This document shows, piece after piece, positions 1-7,784 of a stretch of 64,000 bases of DNA. The stretch is from Lentzea aerocolonigenes (GTDB taxonomy: Bacteria > Actinomycetota > Actinomycetes > Mycobacteriales > Pseudonocardiaceae). The translations under genes and the position numbers were made by a program. The notes below the pieces were generated by a model, which saw nothing but the letters and a program-made list of their open reading frames with translations, was not told the origin of the DNA and ran no database searches. The stretch is taken from assembly GCF_000974445.1 (NCBI RefSeq), contig NZ_BBOJ01000015.1, forward strand, positions 186,001 through 250,000, in the 5' to 3' direction. Position 1 is the stretch's first letter. Every line of letters starts with the position of its first letter.

Positions 1-66
1 GCCCCGGCCGCCTTCCACCGCGAGGATCTGGATCGCGGTGTCGCACAGAAGATCACGACGGCTCAC
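1..66 (-). CDS. TetR-family regulator, N-terminal fragment (runs off the edge)
   Basis: Read on the minus strand from a GTG at 66, the first 22 codons give a typical TetR N-terminus: a basic start (V-S-R-R-D-L-L), then T-A-I-Q-I-L-A-V-E-G-G-R-G. This matches the first helix of the family, 'R..LL.AAI.vLa..G.rG'. The rest, including the recognition helix, lies outside the window. The start overlaps the end of the small gene at 53-259 by 14 bp, so the two are probably co-transcribed. The family call rests on one helix only. Confidence 0.55.
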   Translation of the reverse strand, partial: MSRRDLLCDTAIQILAVEGGRG

Positions 67-259
67 GGTCCGGGACACTAGCAAGATCACCACACCCGTG
101 GTGAATCGGGGCGAACGTGCTGGTCCCGGCGGTCGCGGTGACCACCCCGCGCTCCACGACCAGGAACAGGCCGCACACGCAGCGCACGTAGGACACGGGA
201 CCGTGGGCCGAGATCGTGGAGGAGCAGGGCCAGCGGCAGGCGGGGCAGGTGGCGATCAT
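53..259 (-). CDS. Small Cys-rich (zinc-ribbon-like) protein
   Basis: This is a 68-residue protein with a C5-x2-C8 pair and a C27-x-C29 pair, plus Cys12. The spacing suggests a small metal-binding knuckle. I do not recognise the family. It starts 25 bp from the divergent CGNR-type regulator gene and runs into the TetR gene, so it may be a target or partner of one of these regulators. A weak GGGG lies 2 nt before the ATG. An inverted CATGAC/GTCATG pair (256-278) spans the start region. Confidence 0.5.
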   Translation of the reverse strand: MIATCPACRWPCSSTISAHGPVSYVRCVCGLFLVVERGVVTATAGTSTFAPIHHGCGDLASVPDREPS

Positions 260-284
260 GACCCCAGCCTGATGTCATGGTCTA

Positions 285-791
285 GTGCATTTCAACCCTT
301 ACGGCGGGGCGGCCGCCGAGCTCGCCGCGACCCTGGTCAACGCCGACGAGACCGCGCACCTGCTCGACGTGCTGAAAGCGTCGGACTACAAGCCCCTCGG
401 GTCGCTCGACGCCCGCCAGGAACGTGACGTACGAGACTGGATCGAGCGCCTGCGCAGAGTCTTCCGCGACCCGACCGTGGAGCTGCTCAACGAGCTGCTG
501 GCCGAGTCGTCGACCACGCACTACATCTCCACCCACGACGGACGCGCGCCGCACCTGCACTACGCGCGCGAGGACGCGCCCACCGACGTGCGGGTCAAGG
601 CCTACACGGCGGCGGGCATGGCGGCGTTGTTCTGCGAGGACGCCGGGCGCATCGGCTGGTGCGACCGCGACGGCTGCGACACCGTCTTCGTCGACACCAG
701 CCGCAACGGCCGCCGCAGGTTCTGCTCGACCAAGTGCGCGAACCGGGTGGCCGTCGCCAACCACCGCACCCGGCAGAGTCTCAGCCCGTGA
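285..791 (+). CDS. CGNR zinc-finger (ABATE-type) regulator
   Basis: The 168-aa protein has an N-terminal helical ABATE-like region and a C-terminal CGNR zinc finger. The finger is visible as C-D-R-D-G-C, then R-R-R-F-C-S-T-K-C-A-N-R-V-A near residues 126-156. Such proteins are putative DNA-binding stress regulators. The GTG start at 285 was chosen because the N-terminal sequence around F-N-P-Y-G-G fits the family and no upstream start fits in the 25-bp divergent gap. The 3' end overlaps the convergent gene at 781 by 11 bp. Confidence 0.8.
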   Translation: MHFNPYGGAAAELAATLVNADETAHLLDVLKASDYKPLGSLDARQERDVRDWIERLRRVFRDPTVELLNELLAESSTTHYISTHDGRAPHLHYAREDAPTDVRVKAYTAAGMAALFCEDAGRIGWCDRDGCDTVFVDTSRNGRRRFCSTKCANRVAVANHRTRQSLSP

Positions 792-1287
792 CGTTGTTGA
801 GCTTGCGCGGGAAGTAGCCGTCGGTGCCGCTCAGGCCGTACTTCAGCACGCGGTACGTCGTGCCGTAGACGTCGCGCTGCTCGTACGCCCAGTACGCGCT
901 CTTGTACGGGTCGGCCCACTTGTCGAAGATCACGACGTGCCGGGTGGTGCCGGTGCCGACCGGGTCGACGACGATGTCGCCCCACCGCATGTCGGCGGCG
1001 GCGATTCTGGTCGAGTAGGTGTCGTACAGCTCGACGGTGCGCTGGCCGGGCGCGCCGATCTTCGCGGCCATCGAGACGTAGCCCGAGCAGTCCTGCCGGT
1101 AGCCCTCCGCACCCCAGTAGCTGGTCTGGCTGTAGGGCACGGGCTTGCCGTTGTCGGCGGTCAGCCACGTCTTCGCGCGGGCGATCATGTCCGCCCGGCT
1201 GATGGTCGCGGCGTGAGCGGGCAGCGTCGACACCAGGGTCGTGCTCACCGCGACGAGGACGGCGGTGGCCATCGCGAGGACTCTCAT
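781..1287 (-). CDS. Secreted NlpC/P60-like cysteine hydrolase
   Basis: The 168-aa precursor starts with a Sec signal peptide (positive start, hydrophobic core to about residue 21, cleavage after A-H-A at 26). The mature part has Q-D-C-S-G-Y with Cys67 as the likely nucleophile, G-D-I-V at about 103-106, and R-H-V-V-I-F with His117. This is the usual Cys/His layout of NlpC/P60-type peptidoglycan or amide hydrolases. The start at 1287 has GGGAG 8 nt upstream; an earlier in-frame ATG at 1302 is possible. The enzyme should act outside the membrane. The substrate is not known. Confidence 0.78.
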   Translation of the reverse strand: MRVLAMATAVLVAVSTTLVSTLPAHAATISRADMIARAKTWLTADNGKPVPYSQTSYWGAEGYRQDCSGYVSMAAKIGAPGQRTVELYDTYSTRIAAADMRWGDIVVDPVGTGTTRHVVIFDKWADPYKSAYWAYEQRDVYGTTYRVLKYGLSGTDGYFPRKLNNVTG

Positions 1288-1325
1288 GCTGTGCACTCCC
1301 ATTCCGTAGATCACCTGTGGGCGCT

Positions 1326-1331
1326 TAGGGT
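1326..1331 (+). promoter_or_regulatory. -10 element TAGGGT for a leaderless amidase transcript
   Basis: TAGGGT ends 6 nt before the ATG at 1338, placing the likely transcription start at the start codon. The same TAGGGT-CGG arrangement lies directly before the GTG at 17248. No clear -35 is visible. Confidence 0.4.
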
Positions 1332-1337
1332 CGGTTC

Positions 1338-2762
1338 ATGGAGCTGACGGAGCTGTGTTTCGCCGGGGTCGCCAGGCAGGCGCACGCCGTGCGGTCCGGT
1401 GAGGTGACCGCGCGCGAGCTGGTCGCCGAGCACCTCGGCCGCATCGAGCGCGTCGATCCGCAGCTCAACGCGTTCCGGCTGGTGTTCGCCGAGAAAGCCC
1501 TGGCAGAGGCCGAGGCGGCCGACGCGCGCAGGGCGGCCGGGGAGGACCTGCCGCTGCTGGGCGTGCCGATCGCGGTCAAGGAGGACATCGCCCTGCAGGG
1601 CCTGCCCACCACCAAGGGCACCAACGCCGCCCGCACACCGGAGCCCGCGGACTCGGCGATCGTGGCGCGGCTGCGCGAGGCAGGTGCGGTGATCATCGGC
1701 AGGACGCGCATGCCCGAGCTGGGGCTGTGGCCCTACACCGAGAGCGGCTGGGCGGGGCCGACGCGCAACCCGTGGTCGCTGACGCACTCCCCCGGCGGTT
1801 CCAGCGGCGGGTCGGCCGCGGCGGTGGCGGCGGGACTGGCGGCGGCCGCGATCGGCACCGACGGTGCCGGGTCGATCCGCATCCCCTCCGCGGTGACGGG
1901 CCTGTTCGGGCTCAAGCCCCAGCGCGGCCGGATCTCCCTGGCCCCCGAACGCGAGATGTGGGGCGGCCTGGTCGTGGCCGGGCCGATCACCCGCACGGTG
2001 ATGGACTGGGCGCTGGTCGCCGACCAGCTCCGCGGCGCCGTTCCCGGTGACGCGCACGTCGCGCACCCGCCGCGCACCAGCTTCACCGAGGCCGCGCGGA
2101 CCGATCCGGGCCGGCTGCGGATCGGGGTGTCGCTGCGGCCGTGGGGTCCGGGCATCCCGCTCGCCGACGAGGTCCGCGACGTCGTGCAGGACACCGCCGC
2201 CCTGCTGACCGATCTCGGCCACGACGTGGTGCGGCTCGATCCGCCGATGCGCGACGTCACCGCGTCCACCCAGTTCGCCGCCCGCTACCTGCACAACGCC
2301 TACCTGGCGCGCACCGGCATGGAGCTCCCGGACCTGGTCGAGTCCCGCACCCGCGCGGTCGGCGAGCTGGGCCGCCGCCTGCCGCGCGCCGCGGTGCGCT
2401 GGGCGGCCAAGGACGACGCGGACCTCACCGCGTACGCGAACCGGATCTTCACCTCGATCGACGTGCTGCTCACCCCGGCGCTGACCCGCGCGCCGATCCG
2501 CGTCGGCGAGTGGGACGGCCGCAACGTCGTGTCGGCGCTGCTCGCGGCCGCGCACTACACGACGTTCCTGCCGCTGTGGAACATCGTCGGCAACCCCGCC
2601 GCCGCGGTACCCGCCGGCCGCACGTCGACCGGTCTGCCGCTCGCGGTGCAGCTGGTGGGCCGCCAGCACGACGAGTGCACGCTGCTGTCGGTGTCCGCCC
2701 AGCTCGAGCGCGCTCGGCCGTGGGCGGACCGGACCCCCTCCGGCCTCGGTCATGCGAAATAG
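1338..2762 (+). CDS. Amidase signature family hydrolase
   Basis: The 474-aa protein carries the full amidase-signature core. Lys81 (A-V-K-E-D), the Gly/Ser-rich loop P-G-G-S-S-G-G-S-A with cis-Ser155, and Ser179 (D-G-A-G-S-I-R-I-P) have the Lys/Ser/Ser spacing of GatA-like amidases. It would hydrolyse amide bonds in the cytoplasm. No gatB or gatC lies nearby, so it is probably a stand-alone amidase rather than the Glu-tRNA amidotransferase subunit. The length is normal for the family. It stands alone, with a hairpin at its 3' end. Confidence 0.9.
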   Translation: MELTELCFAGVARQAHAVRSGEVTARELVAEHLGRIERVDPQLNAFRLVFAEKALAEAEAADARRAAGEDLPLLGVPIAVKEDIALQGLPTTKGTNAARTPEPADSAIVARLREAGAVIIGRTRMPELGLWPYTESGWAGPTRNPWSLTHSPGGSSGGSAAAVAAGLAAAAIGTDGAGSIRIPSAVTGLFGLKPQRGRISLAPEREMWGGLVVAGPITRTVMDWALVADQLRGAVPGDAHVAHPPRTSFTEAARTDPGRLRIGVSLRPWGPGIPLADEVRDVVQDTAALLTDLGHDVVRLDPPMRDVTASTQFAARYLHNAYLARTGMELPDLVESRTRAVGELGRRLPRAAVRWAAKDDADLTAYANRIFTSIDVLLTPALTRAPIRVGEWDGRNVVSALLAAAHYTTFLPLWNIVGNPAAAVPAGRTSTGLPLAVQLVGRQHDECTLLSVSAQLERARPWADRTPSGLGHAK

Positions 2763-2785
2763 GATAGTACGAGAACGGACTATCC
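2762..2785. terminator. Short bidirectional hairpin between convergent genes
   Basis: GGATAGT (2762-2768) and ACTATCC (2779-2785) form a perfect 7-bp stem with a 10-nt loop, starting in the stop codon of the amidase gene and facing the convergent gene at 2799. There is no T-run, so termination is likely but not certain. Confidence 0.4.
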
Positions 2786-2798
2786 GAACCGGAAACGC

Positions 2799-3878
2799 CT
2801 ACATCCCTCGTTTGGACAACTCGTCGAGCAGTTGACGGTCCGCCACGTGCCGGGACTTGATGTGGTCCAGGTAGTCGGCGAACGCGTCGGGCTGCAGGCC
2901 GCGCAGTTGTTCGAGCCATTCGACGACGAGTTCCTGCTCCTCGATGCCGCGGCGGGCGAGCTCGACCTCCACGATGCGCCGGTAGACCTCGACGGCCAGG
3001 CGGCTGCCGTCGCGCACCAGGTGGTCGACCAGGTCGGCCCGCAGCGGCGGCCACTCGTCGGTGTGCACGACCAGCGCGCGGATTTTGAGGTACAGGTCGA
3101 GGTTGGGCCGGGCGAAGAACGCCTCCCGGCACACCTGCACCGCGCGTTCGGGGTGGCCTCGCCGCAGGTGTTCCTCCACCGCGAGGTCGATCAGCCGCAG
3201 TGCCGCGCCCCGGCCGCCGACGGCGCGCAGGCCGCGTTCGACCCACTCCAGGGCCTCCTCGGAGCGGCCGTTGTCGCGCAGCACGGTCGCGACCTGCAGG
3301 TAGTGCCAGCCCGAGGACAGGTCCTTGGACAGCACGAGCAGTTGCAGGTCGACGTCCTCGGTGTACTCGGCGAGTTCCTCCATGACCCGCAGCAACGCCC
3401 AGCGGGCGCGGTCGTAGCGGCCCGTCTCGCCGAACCCGATGACCGGCAGCGGTTCGAACAACTCCACCGCGCGTTCGCGGTAGTGGGCCAGTCCTTCGTC
3501 GTCGAGCGCGTCGGCGTACGCGGACAGGCTGACGTCGGGGGCGTCGGGGTGGTGCAGCTGCAGGTCGAGCAGCCAGTCGGCGAGGCGGACCGGGTCCGGG
3601 CGGGTCTCGGCGCACGCGCGGGCGTGGGTGGCCAGCACGCGGTGGGCGAGCTCGGCCAGTTCGACCCGGTGTCTTCGGCTGGCGGCCACTCCGTCGGCCA
3701 GCTGGGTGACGATGTGCTCGATCAGCCCGACCAGCTCCGGGCCGGGGTCGGTGACCAGCAGCGACTGCAGCTCGATCGACACGGCGGTGAGCGACTGCCA
3801 GTGCGCCGGCCAGTCGGTGTTCTCGCTGTTGGCCTCAGCGAGCGCGGAGGCCACGGTGGTGGGCAGCGAGTTCATCAC
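2799..3878 (-). CDS. Helical-repeat (TPR-like) protein of unknown function
   Basis: The 359-aa soluble, acidic protein is rich in Leu, Ala, Arg and Glu. Helix-turn-helix pairs resemble TPR units, for example D-N-G-R-S-E-E-A-L-E-W-V-E-R-G-L near residues 205-220 and R-G-H-P-E-R-A-V-Q-V-C-R near 239-250. This type of array also forms the C-terminal half of some actinobacterial SWIM zinc-finger proteins, but no SWIM motif is seen here. It starts GTG-ATG; either codon may be used. It stands alone between two hairpins. A protein-protein interaction role is an inference. Confidence 0.7.
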   Translation of the reverse strand: MMNSLPTTVASALAEANSENTDWPAHWQSLTAVSIELQSLLVTDPGPELVGLIEHIVTQLADGVAASRRHRVELAELAHRVLATHARACAETRPDPVRLADWLLDLQLHHPDAPDVSLSAYADALDDEGLAHYRERAVELFEPLPVIGFGETGRYDRARWALLRVMEELAEYTEDVDLQLLVLSKDLSSGWHYLQVATVLRDNGRSEEALEWVERGLRAVGGRGAALRLIDLAVEEHLRRGHPERAVQVCREAFFARPNLDLYLKIRALVVHTDEWPPLRADLVDHLVRDGSRLAVEVYRRIVEVELARRGIEEQELVVEWLEQLRGLQPDAFADYLDHIKSRHVADRQLLDELSKRGM

Positions 3879-3962
3879 AACATCATTCCCACGTCACCCG
3901 GTCGAGTGCCACAGATGTCGCCCTAACGGATTTAAGGTTCACCCCGCGTCGTTGCCGTTGCG

Positions 3963-4011
3963 CACGCGGGGACCTTTCGTTCGCTCTGGCCGTACGAAAG
4001 GTCCCCGCGTG
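3963..4011 (-). terminator. Strong hairpin closing the poly-gamma-glutamate operon
   Basis: An 18-bp perfect inverted repeat (3963-3980 and 3994-4011, each arm containing GGGGACCTTTCG or its complement) with a 13-nt loop lies 18 bp past the end of pgsC. It is the longest perfect hairpin I saw in the window. It has no T-run, as is common for actinobacterial terminators. Confidence 0.75.
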
Positions 4012-4029
4012 TGCCACCCGAACGTGGAG

Positions 4030-4512
4030 CTAGCGGTGGGGCAGGTAGTTGAGCAGGACGCCGGTGAGCAGGACGACGTAGGACAGCATCGTCACCACGC
4101 TGGTCGAGATCAGCGTGGCCTTGATCGGCTGCCGCACGCACTGGTACGCGATCAGGCCGGGCACGATGAAGCCCAGCGTGCCGTGGGAGAACAGGAACGG
4201 CTTGTCGTTCGACAGGAACAGGAAGATCGTCAGCTGCAGGAACACACCGAGCAGCAGCACCGTGGCGAAGAGCCTCTTGCCGTACAGGATCACCAGCTTT
4301 TGCAGCAGCCGGGTGCCGAAGTAGGTCACGACGGTGACCCCGGCGATGATCCACAGCCTGCGCGGGTCGGTGATCAGGGCCAGGCCGAGCCAGCCCGGGG
4401 TGATCATCCCGCCCGGCGACAGGTTGGACACCAGGTAGCAGCCCAGCGAGAACACCAGCCCGATGGCGATGGCCAGCACCGCCACCTCGGGCGTCAACGT
4501 CGCGGTCAGCAC
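4030..4512 (-). CDS. pgsC: Poly-gamma-glutamate synthesis membrane protein PgsC/CapC
   Basis: The 160-aa integral membrane protein has about five hydrophobic segments. It carries the family's conserved stretch S-N-L-S-P-G-G-M-I-T-P-G-W near residues 29-41. CapC/PgsC forms the membrane part of the poly-gamma-glutamate (or related gamma-linked polyamide) synthase with PgsB. The GTG start at 4512 overlaps the end of pgsB by 7 bp, so the two are translationally coupled, as in Bacillus. The family is usually about 150 aa long. It is the last gene before the 18-bp-stem hairpin. Confidence 0.88.
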   Translation of the reverse strand: MLTATLTPEVAVLAIAIGLVFSLGCYLVSNLSPGGMITPGWLGLALITDPRRLWIIAGVTVVTYFGTRLLQKLVILYGKRLFATVLLLGVFLQLTIFLFLSNDKPFLFSHGTLGFIVPGLIAYQCVRQPIKATLISTSVVTMLSYVVLLTGVLLNYLPHR

Positions 4513-5687
4513 CGTTCCACCTCCTGTTCGAGGTGGTGCAGCAGCAGCTCGCCCTGGCCGTGGATGTTGCCGATGGCGACCAGCGACGCCTCGCCGTCGA
4601 TCTGGTCGGCGATCGCCTTCAGGATCTCCTCGACCGGCCGGTTCGCACCGCCCAGGTCGAAGGCCTCGCCCCGCCAGGTCGAGGGCGCCTTGGCCAGTGC
4701 CGAGCGGCTGGGGTGGCCGATCACGAAGAGCTTGTCGGTGAGCAGCTCCGGCACGATCTCCCCCATCTGACCGTTGCGCTCGACCCGGTCGGGCCGGCAG
4801 TTGATCAGGGTGAAGACCGGGGAGGAGATCTGCCCGCGCTCGATGAGCTGTTGCACGTTCATCACGGTGGACCTCGGATCGTTGGCGGCGAAGACGTTGG
4901 CGAACCGCAACGTCTTCTCGCCGAAGCGGTAGGACTCGACGGTGAGCACGCCGGGATCGGGCGGTGCCTGCCACATGCCCTTCAGCGCCAGGTCGCGCGG
5001 TACCCCGACCAGGCGGGCGACCTCCAGCGAGATGGCGACGTTCTCCTTGAAGCTGTGGTAGGCGAACCCGTCCATCTCCTCGTCGGTGACGTCCTCGGGG
5101 TCGACGGCGATCAGCCGGCACGACCGCTTGTCGGCTTCCTCCTGCAGGATGTGCAGCAGGTCGCGTTCGGCCGTGACGCAGACGCCGCCGACGGGCATGG
5201 ACCGCGACAGCGACCGTGCCACGTCCGGAAGCGTCGGGCCCATCTCCTGCAGGTGGTCCTCGCGGACGTTGCTCAGCACGCCGATGGTCGACTGGATGAG
5301 CTTGGTCTGGTTGACCTCCTGCAGCGCGGGCATGACCGCCATGCACTCCATGACCAGCACGTCCGGCCGGGCCGCCGCGGCGCGGCGGACGATGCCGATC
5401 TGCTCGACCACGTTGGCGATGTCGAACTTGCGGTACACCGGCTCCTCGGTGGCGTCGGGGTGGATGAACCGGGCCGCCGTGCCGGTGGTCTTCGCGACGA
5501 CCGTCAGGCCACCGCCGCGCAACGCCCCGGCGCACAGCCGGGTGACCGAGCTCTTGCCCCGGATGCCGTTGACCAGGATCCGGTCGGGGATGCTGCGCAG
5601 GCTGCGCAGGTGCCGGCGTTGCTCGACGATCCCGGCGACGAGCAGCACACCGAGGATTCCGGCGTACACCGTGTACAGGAAGAACAT
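4506..5687 (-). CDS. pgsB: Poly-gamma-glutamate synthase PgsB/CapB
   Basis: The 393-aa protein equals the usual PgsB length. An N-terminal membrane segment (about 2-20) precedes the ATP-binding loop G-I-R-G-K-S-S-V-T-R (41-50). PgsB is an amide ligase of the Mur-ligase-like class. It activates the gamma-carboxylate with ATP and extends the polymer at the inner membrane together with PgsC. The ATG at 5687 has an excellent GGGAGGAG 5 nt upstream and sits 1 bp after the stop of the preceding gene. The polymer made (poly-gamma-glutamate or a variant) cannot be told from sequence. Confidence 0.92.
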   Translation of the reverse strand: MFFLYTVYAGILGVLLVAGIVEQRRHLRSLRSIPDRILVNGIRGKSSVTRLCAGALRGGGLTVVAKTTGTAARFIHPDATEEPVYRKFDIANVVEQIGIVRRAAAARPDVLVMECMAVMPALQEVNQTKLIQSTIGVLSNVREDHLQEMGPTLPDVARSLSRSMPVGGVCVTAERDLLHILQEEADKRSCRLIAVDPEDVTDEEMDGFAYHSFKENVAISLEVARLVGVPRDLALKGMWQAPPDPGVLTVESYRFGEKTLRFANVFAANDPRSTVMNVQQLIERGQISSPVFTLINCRPDRVERNGQMGEIVPELLTDKLFVIGHPSRSALAKAPSTWRGEAFDLGGANRPVEEILKAIADQIDGEASLVAIGNIHGQGELLLHHLEQEVERC

Positions 5688-5688
5688 G

Positions 5689-6732
5689 TCAGCTCCTCCC
5701 GAGCAGGCCGCGGCGGACGCGTTCGAGGTCTCGCGCGACCAGGCCGAGGTGGTCGTAGCGGCGGACGATGACCGGTGAGGCGGTGTCGCCGCCCGCGATC
5801 CGCCGGGCATCGCGGGCCAGTGCCCACAGGGGGCTGATGACGACCGCGTAGAGCCAGCCGAAGATCACGACGGTCAGGCTGGCGATGAGCACGCCGAGCA
5901 GCACCAGCTCGTTGCGCTCCGACGAGTGCGGCAGCGTCAGCGACGTCTCCGGCCGGTCGGTGACCAGGACGAGGCCGAGCTGCCGGGTCTGTTCCGCCGT
6001 GGTGACCGGAGCCCAGCTGACGAGGTGCCGGCGGCCGTCGACGTCGTGCAGGGCGGCGCCCGCTCCCGCGGTTTTCGCGGACTGGGCGGCCTGGTCGAGG
6101 TCCGGCCTGCTCAGCGGTTCGAACGCGGTGAAGCCGGACGTCGCGCCGATCACCAGCCGGTCGGCGTTGAGCAGTCGCGTGTTGCCAGGACCGGCCAGGG
6201 CCAGCGGCGAGATCAGCGCCTGCGGTTTGAACTCGGCGACGATCCGGCCCGCACGGTCACCGGTGACCGGCACCGCGACGAAGACCCGCGGTGACACGCC
6301 CTGGGGCGCGGCGGCCGCGAGCGCCGGTTTGTCCGACGCGGCGATCGCGCCCGCGTCGACGTCCTCGCCGGCCTTGGCCACCACGGTGCCGTTCGGGGAG
6401 AGGTAGGCGGCTCCGCGGTACCGGGTCCGGGTGGCCACCAGCTGGGTGAGCAGACGGTTCGGTGTGTCGATGTCGTTGAGCGTGCGGATGCCCGCGGCGA
6501 CGGCGTTGAGGTCCGACGCGCCGCTGTCCAGCGCACGTTGCAGCTGACGGGCGGCCAAGGCCGTGCGCGTCTGCTGTTCTGTCACCACGCTCTGCGGAAT
6601 GTCCTCCACCAGCCACGACGACGGAGCGGTCGCCACGACCGCGCCGAGACCGAGGAACGCGGTGGCGCCGAGCGTCCAGACGACGAGCGCGATCGGGAAG
6701 TAACGCCGGGGACGGCGCTCCGGCGTGGTCAT
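5689..6732 (-). CDS. Cache-like membrane protein with HAMP-like tail, no output domain
   Basis: The 347-aa protein has a transmembrane segment at about 13-35 and a large extracytoplasmic region (about 36-275). This region has features of a double-Cache sensor: Y-R-G-A-A-Y-L-S-P-N-G near 105-115 and R-V-F-V-A-V-P-V near 149-156. A second membrane segment follows at about 276-300, then a HAMP-like linker (S-P-L-W-A-L-A-R-D-A-R-R-I-A-G-G-D). It ends there, with no kinase, cyclase or chemotaxis domain. It overlaps its upstream neighbour by 4 bp and nearly abuts pgsB, so it probably assembles with or senses the polymer synthase. This role is inferred. Confidence 0.78.
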   Translation of the reverse strand: MTTPERRPRRYFPIALVVWTLGATAFLGLGAVVATAPSSWLVEDIPQSVVTEQQTRTALAARQLQRALDSGASDLNAVAAGIRTLNDIDTPNRLLTQLVATRTRYRGAAYLSPNGTVVAKAGEDVDAGAIAASDKPALAAAAPQGVSPRVFVAVPVTGDRAGRIVAEFKPQALISPLALAGPGNTRLLNADRLVIGATSGFTAFEPLSRPDLDQAAQSAKTAGAGAALHDVDGRRHLVSWAPVTTAEQTRQLGLVLVTDRPETSLTLPHSSERNELVLLGVLIASLTVVIFGWLYAVVISPLWALARDARRIAGGDTASPVIVRRYDHLGLVARDLERVRRGLLGRS

Positions 6733-7784
6733 CGCTTCTCCGCCATTTCCTCGTCGGCCCGGTGATCGGCCCGTTGATCGGCTGTGGTCGTGCGGGCCTG
6801 GGCGAACGCCTGTGCAAACGTCTGGGCGACGCGGCCCGCCTCGCCGTACTTGGGTCCGGGCACCGCGGGTTCCGGCTCGCCGCTGACCTTCCGCAGACTG
6901 CGGATCGGCCGTTGCACGAACAGGAACAGGGCCGCGAACACGACCACGACCACGGCCGTCAGCACCCGGCCGACGGTGACGGCGCGACGCCGGGAGTCGT
7001 CGGTGGCCACGGCGACGTCGGTGGCCGGCTTGTTCGACACCACGGTCCAGCCGAGACCGTTCGACGGCGCCCGTCCGGTCAGGGACGCCCAGGCCAGCAC
7101 GTCCATCCGGTCGCCCGTCCGCCGCGCCTCGCTGCCCGCGGCGTTCTCGCCGGGGTCGGTGGCCGGTGGGACGAAGCCCTGCGGCAACTGCGTGCCGGTG
7201 CCCACGCCGGCGATCACCGAGCCGGACCGGTCGACCAGCCAGGTGCCTTCCGCGCCCGCCACGGTGAGCAGGTCGCTGAGCCGGTTCGGGTCGTAGTGCC
7301 CGACCAGGAGGTACTTCGCGTCGGCCGGTTTGCCGACGGGGGTGTACTGCACGATCTGGTGGGTGGTGCCGACCTGGGCGATCTTCATGCCCGCTTCCTC
7401 GGGCAGGGGCTCGCCGAGCACCGCGGGCTGGGCGGGCTCACCGACCTGGGCGACCACGGTCCTGGTGGTCTGGTCCAGGACGTAGAGCGACTTCCAGATC
7501 CGGGCCCGGAACGGGATCAGCAGTGCCCGGTTGCGTTGCCGGATCGACTCGTCCACGACGGTGGCGACCTCCGCCATGCTGCTCAAACCGCCGTTGAGCG
7601 ACCGCGTGATGGCCTGCGCGGCCGACATCGTGCTCTCCCTCCGGGCGTCGAGCACCGACTGGGGCACCGGGGAGACCGCGCGCGGACGGGCCAGGTAGGC
7701 GGTGGCGCCGCCTGCGAGCAGGGAGAACAGGATCAGCCCGACGAGCCAGGGTGCCAGCACGCCGGGAACTCGGGTGCGGCTCAT
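6729..7784 (-). CDS. Cache-like membrane protein, paralogous in layout to its neighbour
   Basis: The 351-aa protein has a membrane segment at about 10-30, an extracytoplasmic region with Cache-like strands (Y-V-L-D-Q-T-T-R-T-V-V-A-Q-V-G; Y-L-L-V-G-H-Y-D; G-T-W-L-V-D-R-S-G), and a second membrane segment near 280-300. The cytoplasmic tail is short and charged with Ala-Gln repeats. It has no catalytic output domain. The ATG at 7784 overlaps the stop of the upstream gene (ATGA) with AAGAAGG before it. It shares size and topology with the next gene, suggesting an ancient duplication, and belongs to the poly-gamma-glutamate operon. Confidence 0.78.
   Translation of the reverse strand: MSRTRVPGVLAPWLVGLILFSLLAGGATAYLARPRAVSPVPQSVLDARRESTMSAAQAITRSLNGGLSSMAEVATVVDESIRQRNRALLIPFRARIWKSLYVLDQTTRTVVAQVGEPAQPAVLGEPLPEEAGMKIAQVGTTHQIVQYTPVGKPADAKYLLVGHYDPNRLSDLLTVAGAEGTWLVDRSGSVIAGVGTGTQLPQGFVPPATDPGENAAGSEARRTGDRMDVLAWASLTGRAPSNGLGWTVVSNKPATDVAVATDDSRRRAVTVGRVLTAVVVVVFAALFLFVQRPIRSLRKVSGEPEPAVPGPKYGEAGRVAQTFAQAFAQARTTTADQRADHRADEEMAEKR

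Noticed and set aside
4506-5810. Longer PgsB starting at 5810
   Set aside because: The extra 41 residues are antisense-like and lie inside the upstream Cache gene. The ATG at 5687 has a near-perfect ribosome site and gives the family length.
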